Source: an uncultured Burkholderiales bacterium (lineage in GTDB: Bacteria > Pseudomonadota > Gammaproteobacteria > Burkholderiales > Burkholderiaceae_C). From it: 64,000 nucleotides of DNA. Location: the NCBI GenBank assembly GCA_903871545.1, contig CAIQHG010000068.1, forward strand, positions 1-64,000. Direction: 5' to 3'. Positions 43,934 through 53,220 of the stretch are shown piece by piece. A program made the position numbers and the translations under genes. Position 1 is the first letter of the stretch. Each line of letters begins with the position of its first letter. The notes beneath the pieces were generated by a model that was not told where the DNA came from, ran no database searches, and saw nothing but the letters and a program-made list of their open reading frames with translations.

Positions 43934-44914
43934 ATGATCCGTATTTTGCTAACCCATCCCGTCCCAGTTAAACCTAATTACTTCCCCGCGTCTTCAGAGA
44001 AAGCCTTATCCGAGTTGGGTCAACTCACCTGCAACGAAGGCGCAAGCGAATGGTCAAGCGCGGAAATCATCAAGCGCGCACAAGACTGCGACATCATCGT
44101 AAATTACCGTGAAACACCCGCAGACGGTCTTATCTTTGACTCCTTGCCCAAGTTGAAAGCTTGGGTCAGAGTTGCCGTTGATATTCGAAACATCGATCTA
44201 CAAGCCGCTAGCAAAAACGGGGTACTTGTAACCAACGCCAGTGGTGTGTTTGTCTCCTCGGTCGCTGAGTGGAGCGTTGCGGCAATGATCGATATTGGCC
44301 GAAAATTCTCGCATTACGTATCTGAATACCACAACGGGCGTGTCCCACCTCCCGTAATGGGCCCAGAGCTTAAGGGGGCCACAATCGGGATCATCGGCTA
44401 CGGCGCCATCAGCCGTTACTTGGTCGATTTGGTGCGCGCCTTTGGGATGCGCGTTCTCGTCACCGATCCGTACGCCCGAGTTGAACGCGAAGATGTGCAA
44501 CAAGTATCCATGGACCGATTACTCCAAGAGTCTGATCACGTTGTGTGTCTCGCCGTTGCCAACCGTGAGACAGAAAACCTGATCAACGCAGACGTGTTTA
44601 GCAAAATGAAGCCCTCCGCTTTTTTTATCAACCCATCGCGTGGTAACTTGGTAGATGAAGTAGCGCTTTTGGCTGCTCTGGAGAAAGGATTGATTGCGGG
44701 TTGTGCGATGGACGTGGGCCGTGAGGAGGACCAGATGCCTAACCGCCTCATTGCCAAACACCCCAGAGTGATCGCAACCCCTCACATCGCAGGCCTCACC
44801 CCGTCCCTGCACCAACAGTCGGTTGAGGCAATCGAGCAGGTCCGCGACATCATTGCCGGGCGCATGCCGCACAACGCGCTAAACGGCAAAGACGCACGAA
44901 GAATTTTCTCTTGA
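43934..44914 (+). CDS. D-2-hydroxyacid dehydrogenase, phosphoglycerate-dehydrogenase type
   Basis: The 326-residue enzyme has the NAD-binding motif GATIGIIGYGAISRYL (about 143-158) followed by VLVTDPYA. The catalytic Arg lies in NPSRGNLVDE, and the Glu/His pair in the CAMDVGREEDQMP and TPHIAGLTP segments. It oxidises or reduces a 2-hydroxy acid with NAD(P)H in the cytoplasm. It diverges from the enolase-family/serine hydrolase group, and the pair may act on the same compound. Phosphoglycerate itself is less likely because no ACT domain is present. Confidence 0.85.
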   Translation: MIRILLTHPVPVKPNYFPASSEKALSELGQLTCNEGASEWSSAEIIKRAQDCDIIVNYRETPADGLIFDSLPKLKAWVRVAVDIRNIDLQAASKNGVLVTNASGVFVSSVAEWSVAAMIDIGRKFSHYVSEYHNGRVPPPVMGPELKGATIGIIGYGAISRYLVDLVRAFGMRVLVTDPYARVEREDVQQVSMDRLLQESDHVVCLAVANRETENLINADVFSKMKPSAFFINPSRGNLVDEVALLAALEKGLIAGCAMDVGREEDQMPNRLIAKHPRVIATPHIAGLTPSLHQQSVEAIEQVRDIIAGRMPHNALNGKDARRIFS

Positions 44915-44978
44915 TGGTTGATTAGAAATAGGAAATGAAATAAGGTTTAAATTGATTTTCTATAATTAAAGAAAAAAT

Positions 44979-45653
44979 ATGAATACACTAGTTGATATGA
45001 AACCATTAATCAAAATTGACTTTGTATCTGATGTTGCCTGTCCTTGGTGTGCGGTAGGCTTAGGTAATCTTGATAAAGCAATGTTGGAGTTCAAAAACAC
45101 TGCGGACTTTGAGGTGCATTTTCGTGCTTTTGAGCTCAACCCCAATATGCCAATAGGTGGTCAAGACACTATAGAGCACCTTACCCAGAAGTACCAGATG
45201 GATGAGACGCAAATAAAAGCGAATCAAAACCGCATAAGAGATAAAGCACTAGAAGCTGGTTTTCAATTTCACCCCGAACTGCGGAAAAAAGTTTCCAACA
45301 CCTTCAATTGCCATCGTCTACTTTACTGGGCGGGCAAAGCATTGGGTCTAGACAAACAAGCTTCCTTAAAAAAAGAACTCCTAAACACATATTTTTGCCT
45401 AGATCAAGACCTAGAAGATATAACCAATTTGCTTGACGCCGTTAAGAGAGCTGGAATTGATACAGAAGAAGCTAAAAAGATATTACATAGCAATTCTTAC
45501 GAAAAAGACGTCAGACAAGAGGAAACCCAGTTTACGGATATGGGCATACATGCAGTTCCGTCTATTATTATTAACAATCAATTTTTGTTGCAAGGCGCTC
45601 AACCTGCAGAACAATTCGCTCATGCATTTGAGAAAATACTGAAAACAAATTAG
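44979..45653 (+). CDS. DsbA-family FrnE-like thiol oxidoreductase
   Basis: The 224-residue cytoplasmic protein has the FrnE/DsbA layout. A CPWC active site (VACPWCAVG, about residues 19-27) is followed by a helical insert with FELNP and GFQFHPELRKKVSNTF, then the cis-Pro loop HAVPSIIINNQ. FrnE-type enzymes act as disulfide isomerases or as glutathione-linked isomerases. A TATAAT at 44961-44966 lies just before the first ATG, so transcripts would be nearly leaderless unless translation starts at the second ATG (44997). Confidence 0.8.
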   Translation: MNTLVDMKPLIKIDFVSDVACPWCAVGLGNLDKAMLEFKNTADFEVHFRAFELNPNMPIGGQDTIEHLTQKYQMDETQIKANQNRIRDKALEAGFQFHPELRKKVSNTFNCHRLLYWAGKALGLDKQASLKKELLNTYFCLDQDLEDITNLLDAVKRAGIDTEEAKKILHSNSYEKDVRQEETQFTDMGIHAVPSIIINNQFLLQGAQPAEQFAHAFEKILKTN

Positions 45654-45672
45654 ATTCAAAATAGTTGGGACA

Positions 45673-45903
45673 TTAGCGATTGCTTTGGGGAATGGAGGGT
45701 GTGGCTAAAGATTTACCTTCACCTTTTGCAATCATTAGATCGCGTACAAAGTCGATAGGTAGGTCTGGGTTATCTAAAGCTGCTTTGCCAATAGTTGCCC
45801 AAAATTCAATTTATCCAGAAATAGTCCTGCGCTCAGCCTGAGCGTTAGCGTGAGATTTTGCTTGATCGTAAAGATCGCTGTCGATTCGAACGGGTAGTCC
45901 CAT
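45673..45903 (-). pseudogene. ParD-like antitoxin gene with one in-frame stop
   Basis: Reading from the ATG at 45903 gives GLPVRIDSDLYDQAKSHANA, a ribbon-helix-helix-like start. It reaches a TAA at 45811-45813, then continues in the same frame (IEFWATIGKAALDNPDLPID) to a normal stop at 45673. The whole is 76 sense-or-stop codons, the size of ParD-like antitoxins with the typical IEFWATIGKAA block. A CAA to TAA change would explain the stop. No toxin gene is adjacent. The rest of 45904-46139 holds nothing recognisable. Confidence 0.65.
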
Positions 45904-46139
45904 AAATTCTCCCAAATTAAAATCCTGCTACAAATGTTCAAGAAGAAGCAAATTTGTACATGAATTGGATAGTTTTTTTAAAACACAAAAATCCAAGGCT
46001 TAACAGTCCAGGTTTTTAAGGATTCAAAGTTTACACTTGAGATAAAGAAGTGCGTAACCGCTTTAATCGAAATAGCAACCAAGATCGATTTGAGTACTGT
46101 TTATAAAGCCGTAATCCTACATTTTTTAAAGAGGTCTTT

Positions 46140-46685
46140 ATGAGTCAATTATTATCCCCCATTAGACGATTGATTACAGGAGAGAACGAACAGGGGAGGG
46201 CCGTATTTATTGAAGATGGTCCCTCGCCTGCAGTAAAAGTCGTGCCAGAGCGGCCTGGCTACAGAGTCACCAATATTTGGCGTACGCATGCCACGCCCTC
46301 AGGGATTTACGCATCTGATAGCATCAGCCATCAAAAAGGAGTTCTGCCTCCAGAGCACGGAACCGTAATTCGTGTGATTGATTATCCACCCGAGCCCAAA
46401 GATCCAAAAGAGATAGCTGCTATGCAAGCAGCTACGTTTGCAAGCCTATACCCAGATGCTGATCACACCTTAAAGGACGGGGACCATCCAGGGATGCATA
46501 AAACAGACACAATCGACTACGCAATCATGTTGGAGGGAGAGATCACAGCAATCCTTGAGGGAGAAGAAAAAGTTATTAGAGCTGGTGATATCCTGATTCA
46601 GCGCGGGACCAATCACGCATGGGCAAATCGCTCAGACAAACCCGCAAGAATTGCATTCGTGCTCATTGATGCCAGAAGAAATTGA
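46140..46685 (+). CDS. Cupin-domain protein
   Basis: The 181-residue protein has a single C-terminal cupin barrel at about 115-175. Motif 1 is reduced to HKTDTIDYAIMLEGE, and motif 2 reads GDILIQRGTNHAWANRS with a likely metal His. The N-terminal half (RVTNIWRTHATP, GTVIRVIDYPPEP) is typical of a subfamily found in aromatic and hydroxyacid catabolism loci. Function could be dioxygenase-like or regulatory. It is monocistronic, with an AAGAGG site before the ATG. Confidence 0.75.
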   Translation: MSQLLSPIRRLITGENEQGRAVFIEDGPSPAVKVVPERPGYRVTNIWRTHATPSGIYASDSISHQKGVLPPEHGTVIRVIDYPPEPKDPKEIAAMQAATFASLYPDADHTLKDGDHPGMHKTDTIDYAIMLEGEITAILEGEEKVIRAGDILIQRGTNHAWANRSDKPARIAFVLIDARRN

Positions 46686-46776
46686 TAAACTCGCCGCTTT
46701 GAGTTTTATGCGTGCGCGAGGCGCCTGCGTTGCAAGGACACAACCCCTAAAGGGCTATTCTTTTTTTGGGGCGTCT

Positions 46777-48606
46777 TTAACTGCCTAGGTGCTCTTGAAT
46801 CACCTCAATAAAGTAGTCCGCGTAACGCTCCAACTTCACTTTACCCACCCCCGCAACGTCCTTAAAATCATCTAAACTGGTCGGCTCTGTTTTAAGGATC
46901 TCTTGCAACGTGCTATCATGAAAAATGACGTACGGGGGCACACCCTGCTCAAGGGCTAATTTCCTGCGCATCTCCTTAAGCGCGTTCCAAAGAGCCTCCT
47001 CACCCGGATCCGTAAATTTTGGACTCGTCTTCTTAAAAGCATGGGGCTTGGGCATGTCTTTCTTTGCCTGCCCGATGTCCCGGCGCAACCACACCTGCTC
47101 CTCGCCTTTGAGCACCGCGCGAGCTTTCTCAGCTAACTTTAAACCCCCATACATCTTGATATCCGCATCTAAGTATCCCCCGGCCACGAGTTGTCGGTAG
47201 ATGCTGCTCCACTGGGAAACGTCCAGCTGCGCACCCACCCCGTACGTTTTAAGTTTGTCGTGGTTAAATTTAGAAATCCTGGGCGTTAATTTACCCATCA
47301 GTACGTCAATTAAATGGGCAACACCAAACATCTGACCCGTGCGGTACACGCAAGAAAGCGCTTTTTGTGCCTCTAGCGTCGCGTCCCAAGCCTCAACAGG
47401 CTCCAAACAGTTATCACAGTTAGCGCAGCCTCCTGGGTGCTCCTCTCCAAAGTACCTGAGTATGGTTTGGTGTCTGCACCCAGTAGATTCGCAAAAGCCG
47501 AGTAATGCGTTAAGTTTTTGGAGTTCCACGCGTTTTCTGTCCTCCGGTGCATCCCCCGCATTAACCATTTGCCGCAGGTTAACAACGTCCCCAAGGCTGT
47601 ACGCCATCCACGCATCTGCTGCCAACCCGTCCCTTCCCGCTCTACCCGTCTCTTGGTAATAGCCCTCCATGCTTTTGGGTAAATCTAAGTGCGCTACAAA
47701 CCTCACGTTGGGCTTATCAATCCCCATCCCAAAAGCAACGGTCGCCACCATAATGACGCCTTCTTCCCTTAAAAATCGACGTTGATTTTTGTTGCGCGTC
47801 TCAGCCGTAAGCCCCGCGTGATAAGGCAATGCATCCCATCCCCTGCCTTTTAGCCACTCTGCTGTAGTCTCCACGCTTTTGCGCGAGAGACAATACACAA
47901 TCCCGGCATCATTAGGGTGCTCGGATTTTAGAAATTCTTCGAGTTGATTTTTAGCACCATCTTTAAGTACGATTTTGTACTTGATGTTGACTCGGTCAAA
48001 GCTTGAGACAAACTCTTTAGCGGACTCTAGGGACAAACGCTCAATAATCTCCACTCGAGTTGCAGCGTCTGCAGTCGCAGTCAAAGCAATACGGGGCACA
48101 CTCGGAAACCTCTCATGCAGCTGAGTTAATTGGCGGTATTCGGGGCGAAAGTCATGCCCCCACTGTGACACACAGTGGGCTTCATCAATTGCAAAAAGCG
48201 CTATCTGAGACTGAGCGTACAGCCTCTCCAGTACCCCTAAAAAACTGGGGCTCAGTAAACGCTCGGGCGCTACATACATTAAACTCAGTTTGCCAGCGAG
48301 TAGCTGTTGAATTGTCTGCTGTGCTTGGTCCGCATCCATACTAGAGTTTAAGAAGGCCGCCTTCACGCCTAACTGGGTCAAAGTATCGACCTGGTCTTGC
48401 ATCAACGCAATAAGCGGTGACACAACGATTCCACCCCCCGCGCGCACAAGACAGGGTATTTGATAGCACAAAGATTTTCCCGCACCAGTTGGCATCAGTA
48501 CCAAGGCGTCTCCACCTAAGACCACCTCGTTAACGATAGCCTCTTGTAAGCCTCGAAACTCACTGAATCCAAATATATCTTTGAGAATTTTTTTGCTTGA
48601 TTGCAT
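46777..48606 (-). CDS. recQ: ATP-dependent DNA helicase RecQ
   Basis: The 609-residue helicase has Walker [13 protein letters not shown] (about 38-49), the DEAH box [18 protein letters not shown] (about 138-155), motif [24 protein letters not shown], the RQC zinc cysteines ([11 protein letters not shown] through CANCDNC) and a C-terminal HRDC domain ([20 protein letters not shown]). It unwinds recombination and stalled-fork intermediates in the RecFOR pathway. Length and domain order are those of the E. coli protein. It is a housekeeping gene placed between accessory segments. Confidence 0.97.
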   Translation of the reverse strand: MQSSKKILKDIFGFSEFRGLQEAIVNEVVLGGDALVLMPTGAGKSLCYQIPCLVRAGGGIVVSPLIALMQDQVDTLTQLGVKAAFLNSSMDADQAQQTIQQLLAGKLSLMYVAPERLLSPSFLGVLERLYAQSQIALFAIDEAHCVSQWGHDFRPEYRQLTQLHERFPSVPRIALTATADAATRVEIIERLSLESAKEFVSSFDRVNIKYKIVLKDGAKNQLEEFLKSEHPNDAGIVYCLSRKSVETTAEWLKGRGWDALPYHAGLTAETRNKNQRRFLREEGVIMVATVAFGMGIDKPNVRFVAHLDLPKSMEGYYQETGRAGRDGLAADAWMAYSLGDVVNLRQMVNAGDAPEDRKRVELQKLNALLGFCESTGCRHQTILRYFGEEHPGGCANCDNCLEPVEAWDATLEAQKALSCVYRTGQMFGVAHLIDVLMGKLTPRISKFNHDKLKTYGVGAQLDVSQWSSIYRQLVAGGYLDADIKMYGGLKLAEKARAVLKGEEQVWLRRDIGQAKKDMPKPHAFKKTSPKFTDPGEEALWNALKEMRRKLALEQGVPPYVIFHDSTLQEILKTEPTSLDDFKDVAGVGKVKLERYADYFIEVIQEHLGS

Positions 48607-48761
48607 CTTTAAAATTCTTTTTTTATTTCAAGTAACCCTCTTTTTGAGGTGACTTGACTGCGCCTAGTGGCTCTAATAATTCAATTATGTATTGGAAGTA
48701 CGTGTAGTTTATTGAAAAAAGACTTCTTAATTACGTAGGTGACACCTATCCCCTGTAGCTT

Positions 48762-49385
48762 TTATGCCTTTGGCGCTAGCTCTGGTTTTACCCCCTCTGG
48801 CAAAGGATAGTCATCCACATTTAGAGACATGCAAACCAAGGTGTAATAGCTCAGCGTGGCCATGAGATCGACTGCGCCGCGTTCCCCAAATAGGGTCCGA
48901 ATTCTCTCAAAGTTAAAATCACTCACTGCTCGACGCTGTATTAATTCGCTGCAAAAATGATAAACAGCCTCGAATTCCTTGCTTAAATTAACCGGGGGTG
49001 TTGATTGGGTTGCAATGGCATTTACTAAATCAACAGGCACACCTTCCTCTTCAGCTATCCTCCTGTGTGCCCACCAAACAAATTGTGAAGTCCAGTCCCG
49101 CGCGACTATCAAAATGGCTAACTCATTAAACGCGAGGGGAAGCGATGAATTAAAACGTGTGTGCGCGCCAAACTCTTGGGCCAGTTGCCCAACCTCTGGG
49201 CTATGTAAGAGGACGTTATAGGGGCCTTGCATATTTGCGCGCTTGCCGCACAAAATAGAGCGAGTCATCTCCCTTTGTTGCTGACTCATTGTTTCCCAAA
49301 TCAACGGCTTGAAACGATTTCCCCGAAGTACAAAATTTGGCGCATCCTCGCTCGGTTCAAGCTGAGTCTTTGGGAGAATGGCCAT
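48762..49385 (-). CDS. Carboxymuconolactone decarboxylase-like (CMD/AhpD fold) protein
   Basis: The 207-residue protein is all-helical with the CMD pattern: NVLLHSPEVGQLAQEFGAH, then ELAILIVARDWTSQFVWWAHRRIAEE. The AhpD-type CXXC is replaced by QFVW, so peroxidase chemistry is unlikely. Relatives often accompany aromatic or amide degradation genes. It starts 7 bases after the TauD-type gene, so the two are co-transcribed, together with the Bug receptor upstream. Confidence 0.8.
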   Translation of the reverse strand: MAILPKTQLEPSEDAPNFVLRGNRFKPLIWETMSQQQREMTRSILCGKRANMQGPYNVLLHSPEVGQLAQEFGAHTRFNSSLPLAFNELAILIVARDWTSQFVWWAHRRIAEEEGVPVDLVNAIATQSTPPVNLSKEFEAVYHFCSELIQRRAVSDFNFERIRTLFGERGAVDLMATLSYYTLVCMSLNVDDYPLPEGVKPELAPKA

Positions 49386-49392
49386 CTAATCC

Positions 49393-50217
49393 TTAAAAGG
49401 GCTTGTCGCCTTGAAGTGTGATGCGGTGCAGCACTCTTTTAAAACCGTGATAGTCATTGACCGGGTTGTGCTGTGTGCACCGGTTATCCCAAAAAGCCAA
49501 GGTATTTGGCTCCCATGCCCAGCGGCAAGTCATTTCAGGCTTTACTTGGTGTTCAAATAGAAAAGACAATAAAGGGGTACTCTCTGCTTGTGTCAGCCCT
49601 TCAATGCCCGTTGTGTGAGCTACATTCACATAAAGGGCTTTACGACCCGTTTCTGGATGTGTTCTGATGACTGGGTGTGAAGAAGTGAAGTTTTGGGGCG
49701 CTGACTCTTTGCCGTCCGATTTGATGCGGTCTTCGCGTGTTTTAGAGACATCCGCTTTTGCAGAGGAGCTGACGCCCCGCAAACCCTCTAGCATGCGCTT
49801 CATGGTGTCTGACAAAGCTTCATAGGCCGCATATTGACAGGCAAATAATGTATCCCCACCGTAGGGCGGGATTTCCTTGGACAGCAACATAGACCCCATG
49901 GGTGGGTGCTCAAGGTAAGTTGTGTCCGAGTGCCAAACGCCGCCAAAGTTGGACTTCTCGTGCTCTAGTTTTTTTACCTCTATGATTTCTGGGAAACTAT
50001 CAAATCCTTTGACAAATGGGTACTCCACGGGTTTACCCATTGCTCTTGCAAAATTCATAAACTGTTGTGATGTAAGAGGCTGATTTCGCAGGAAAATTAC
50101 ATTGTGATTTAAAAATATCTCTCGAATACCCTTTACTAAATCCACCGAGAGCTCTTGCGTTAAATCGACATCCGTAATCTCCGCGCCCAGTGCGCCTGAA
50201 ATTTTTCTTATTTTCAT
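49393..50217 (-). CDS. TauD/TfdA-family Fe(II)/2-oxoglutarate dioxygenase
   Basis: The product has 274 residues from the ATG at 50217; an upstream frame to 50283 lies in the neighbouring gene. The facial triad is in WHSDTTY (His and Asp, about 93-99) and TQHNPVNDY (distal His). The 2-oxoglutarate-binding Arg is in RVLHRITL. These enzymes hydroxylate sulfonates, sulfates, phenoxyacids or other carboxylates. The substrate is open. Neighbouring Bug receptors and the CMD protein point to catabolism of an imported organic acid. Confidence 0.88.
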   Translation of the reverse strand: MKIRKISGALGAEITDVDLTQELSVDLVKGIREIFLNHNVIFLRNQPLTSQQFMNFARAMGKPVEYPFVKGFDSFPEIIEVKKLEHEKSNFGGVWHSDTTYLEHPPMGSMLLSKEIPPYGGDTLFACQYAAYEALSDTMKRMLEGLRGVSSSAKADVSKTREDRIKSDGKESAPQNFTSSHPVIRTHPETGRKALYVNVAHTTGIEGLTQAESTPLLSFLFEHQVKPEMTCRWAWEPNTLAFWDNRCTQHNPVNDYHGFKRVLHRITLQGDKPF

Positions 50218-50240
50218 GTTGGTAACTCTAAAATTTTTTA

Positions 50241-51245
50241 TTAATCTGCAGTAGCGCCCGAGCTCTTCACAACGGCTGCCCACGTCTTGATGTCAGCGTG
50301 AAGCATCGCTTGTAGCTCCTGCGGTGTGCTCTCAAAAGGCTCTGCCCCTATGGCTGAAAATTTCTCGAGAACTTCTTTGTCATCTAAGATTTTTTTCACG
50401 TCCGCATTGATCTGCTTTACCACGCTTGCAGGGGTTCCCTTAGAGGCGAACAAACCAAACCATGTGTTGATCACAAAACCCGGATAACCTGACTCAGAAA
50501 TAGTTGGGATATCTTTAAAAGCAACAGCCCTTTTAGAACCAGTCACACCTAATGCCCTCACTGTTCCCGAGCGAATGTGCTGAGCAACGGAGGGCAAACT
50601 CGTAAATACCACTTGTATCTGCCCTGAGATTAAATCGGTTAGTGCTGGGGAGGCACCCTTATAAGGCACATGCTGCATCTTAGCGCCACTTGCAGTGTTG
50701 AACATCTCGCCCAACAAATGGTTCACAGATCCGTTGCCTGCAGATCCAAATGAAACGGGTTTTTGGGCTGCGTAAGCCACCAGTCCTTTCATGTTGAGCG
50801 CAGGCACAGACGCGTTGACCGCAGCCACAAAAGGCACGTTTGCCAAGGTCGCAACAGCGACGAAATCCGCCTCAGGATCAAAGGGTAATTTACTGTAGAT
50901 GCTGGGGTTAATGGCGTGGGAGCCCACATAAGACATCAGCAACGTATAACCGTCCCCCGGTGCATTTGCAACAGCCTCCATTCCAATGTTGCCACCTGCA
51001 CCGGGGCGATTTTCAATAACAACGGGTTGTCCCCATTTTTCTGAAAGCTTTTGCCCAACAATGCGCGCCAATGCATCTGAGGCACCTCCAGGAGTTTGTG
51101 GCACGATGATACGAACAGTTTTGACAGGAAAATTAGTCGTAGCGGTCTGTGCATTAACAGTCCACAGTAAATTGGCAGCTACTAAAAAGAAGCTAAAGAC
51201 CCTGACGCTCAAGGCATTGATCGCAAATAATTTATAAAGGGACAT
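50241..51245 (-). CDS. Bug (TctC-family) periplasmic receptor
   Basis: The 334-residue protein has a signal peptide ending TVNAQ. The Bug fold is clear: VRIIVPQTPGGASDALARIV (about 46-65), VIENRPGAGGNIG, HVPYKGASPALTDLISGQ, and a C-terminal helical cap. Bug receptors bind carboxylates such as dicarboxylates, nicotinate or aromatic acids. Most lack dedicated membrane partners in Burkholderiales, as here. It lies 23 bases upstream of the dioxygenase gene, so it likely delivers that enzyme's substrate or related compounds. Confidence 0.9.
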   Translation of the reverse strand: MSLYKLFAINALSVRVFSFFLVAANLLWTVNAQTATTNFPVKTVRIIVPQTPGGASDALARIVGQKLSEKWGQPVVIENRPGAGGNIGMEAVANAPGDGYTLLMSYVGSHAINPSIYSKLPFDPEADFVAVATLANVPFVAAVNASVPALNMKGLVAYAAQKPVSFGSAGNGSVNHLLGEMFNTASGAKMQHVPYKGASPALTDLISGQIQVVFTSLPSVAQHIRSGTVRALGVTGSKRAVAFKDIPTISESGYPGFVINTWFGLFASKGTPASVVKQINADVKKILDDKEVLEKFSAIGAEPFESTPQELQAMLHADIKTWAAVVKSSGATAD

Positions 51246-51611
51246 ATTAAAAATAAAAAAATCAAACCAGGGTATTTTGCACTTTGTTGATAAAAGTTGT
51301 CAAGGAGTATGCGGGAGGAGTGTGCGGGAATAGTGTGCGGGAAGAGTGTGGGTGGCGAAGTAGTAGGGGGGGGAGTCCCCTCTCATTTTAATTCAGGTGA
51401 TCTTACGCAATTTGCATGGGTTCCTCAAAGCCGTAGGTCGCCAAGTTCAAATAGTGATGAGCAGGTCAAAATTTAAACTCTAATTGGTGTAGGGACATCA
51501 ATTTCAAAGAATTGATTCTCTACAGCATGATCAATTGCGGTAACTTTTTTTTAAACAGTTACATTTTGAAAGAGCACCCCGTTATTTGGACCGCATATTC
51601 ACTGTTGATTT
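51246..51611. other. Gene-free stretch between two Bug receptor genes
   Basis: 366 bases without a gene. It contains a G-rich 13-base tandem repeat (51306-51355) next to the promoter of the dioxygenase operon. Confidence 0.5.
51306..51355. repeat. 13-bp tandem repeat, nearly four copies
   Basis: Units AGTATGCGGGAGG, AGTGTGCGGGAAT, AGTGTGCGGGAAG and a final partial AGTGTGGGTGG run head to tail. It sits 61 bases upstream of the Bug gene start. Confidence 0.85.
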
Positions 51612-52598
51612 TCATTCAATATAACCGCCGGCTGCTTTAATAATTGGAGCCCATTTTTTCACCTCAGCTTCGACTTTTGATTTGAGCGCGGAGGGAGTTT
51701 GCTCCTCCGGCTTGGCAATTTCTACATTTAATTCATTAAGTCTTGCCTTAACATCTGGATCCATCAAAGCAAAATGCAACGCTTTATTGATCTTTTCAAC
51801 GACCGGGCTAGGGGTTCCTTTAGGTGCATAAAGCCCGTGCCAAGCAACTATTTCAAAACCCTTTAAGCCTTGCTCACCGAGGGTGGGTACGTTGGGTAAG
51901 GTGGATAAACGTTTGGATGTGGTTACACCAAACAATTTAACTTTGTCTGAGCGTATGTAGGTCAGTGTATTGGTCGTTTGATCGCACAGCAAATCAACCT
52001 GTCCGCCTAGTAAATCTGTAATAGCTGGTCCAGTTCCTTTATAAGGTACCTGAGTAAGTGGTATGCCAACTTGGCTCGTAAAAAGCATTCCACAAAGTTG
52101 TGACACAGCACCAGGTCCCGCATTGGCAAGGGTTACTTTATCCTTGTTTTTTTGAATATAGACTAACAACTCTTGCATGTTGTTTGGGGGGAAATTTTTG
52201 CTCCCAATAAGGGTCATGGGTACGTTTACGATCTCGCCGATGTACTCAAAATCATTCAACGTGTCGTAATTTAACTTTGCATACAGTGCAGGTGCTGTTG
52301 ATATACCTATATGATGAATTAAAAGCGTATATCCATCTTTGGGCGATTTAGCAACCTTGTTAGCGGCAATCGTGCCTCCAGCGCCCACCGAATTTTCTAC
52401 CAACACTGTTTGGCCTAAGTACTTGCCCATTGGTACAGCCAATAAACGAGCCACAGAGTCAGTTGGACCACCCGCAGAAAAGGGCACAATCATTGTTAAA
52501 GGTTTTGTCGGGAAATCTTGTGCGACACAAAGATTTGACAATACAGAAATTAGTACAAATAATATTTTTAAATACTTCTTATTTTGTAATATCAACAT
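51612..52598 (-). CDS. Second Bug (TctC-family) periplasmic receptor
   Basis: The 328-residue protein has a signal peptide (LKILFVLISVLSNLCVAQ) and the family blocks LTMIVPFSAGGPTDSVARLL, VENSVGAGGTIAANKVA and QVPYKGTGPAITDLLGGQ. It is clearly paralogous to, but diverged from, the neighbouring receptor, so the ligand may differ. It appears monocistronic with a 366-base gap on its 3' side. Confidence 0.9.
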   Translation of the reverse strand: MLILQNKKYLKILFVLISVLSNLCVAQDFPTKPLTMIVPFSAGGPTDSVARLLAVPMGKYLGQTVLVENSVGAGGTIAANKVAKSPKDGYTLLIHHIGISTAPALYAKLNYDTLNDFEYIGEIVNVPMTLIGSKNFPPNNMQELLVYIQKNKDKVTLANAGPGAVSQLCGMLFTSQVGIPLTQVPYKGTGPAITDLLGGQVDLLCDQTTNTLTYIRSDKVKLFGVTTSKRLSTLPNVPTLGEQGLKGFEIVAWHGLYAPKGTPSPVVEKINKALHFALMDPDVKARLNELNVEIAKPEEQTPSALKSKVEAEVKKWAPIIKAAGGYIE

Positions 52599-52681
52599 AA
52601 TTTTTTAAACCTCTACGCTTTTAGGAAAATATACATACATTTTAGGACATTATCCTGAGAGTTTCTTCTGAGCCAAAGGGG

Positions 52682-53170
52682 CTAAGGGTTAACCTTTTGC
52701 AGTATGAATTCAATCAGGCCTTCGCTTGCCTCCTCAATTAAGTCCAGCACGTTCTCAAAACCTTGATCACCGCCGTAGTAGGGATCTAGAATAACGCTCG
52801 CCTGAGTTGTTTGCAAAAATTCGGTGAGTCCACGAATTTTATGCAGATATGTTGGGGGGCATCTTTGCTCCAAAAGTGCCCGATTGTCTCAATCCATTGT
52901 CAAAAGCAGATCAAACTCTACAAAATCATTTTTAACAACTGATCTAGCCCTTAAATCGGAGAGGTCATAGCCCCTTTTAGACGCGTGCAGTTGACTGCGT
53001 TCATCGGGCGGCGAATTAGGATGGAAATTGTGTGTTCCAGCGGAGTCCACCCTTACTTTGTGCAAGAGGTCTAGATTGGCCAGTTTTTTACAAAAAACGG
53101 CTTGTGCTGTAGGACTACGGCATATGTTGCCCATGCAGACAAATAGGATTTTGAATTCGTGATCTTTCAT
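52682..53170 (-). pseudogene. Low-molecular-weight protein tyrosine phosphatase with an in-frame TGA
   Basis: Reading from the ATG at 53170, 93 codons contain the phosphatase P-loop CMGNICRS (Cys and Arg intact, about 12-19) and SAGTHNFHPN. A TGA at 52889-52891 follows LLLTMD. The same frame then continues DNRALLEQRCPP, DPYYGGDQGF (the catalytic Asp loop) and a normal C-terminus to 52682. The total of 162 residues is the normal family length, and Trp is common at the stop position. Nonsense mutation or sequence error is most likely. The truncated form lacks the general-acid Asp and should be inactive. Confidence 0.8.
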
Positions 53171-53220
53171 TGATTTCTTACGATTTTGCGGGTCTGTGCG
53201 CTAAAGTTATGAGTAACAGT

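Noticed and set aside
52889-52891. UGA in the phosphatase gene as a selenocysteine codon, given the selenium locus in the window
   Set aside because: The position is not catalytic and usually Trp, no hairpin of SECIS type was seen just downstream, and the nearby selD serves the selenoneine genes. A nonsense change is simpler.
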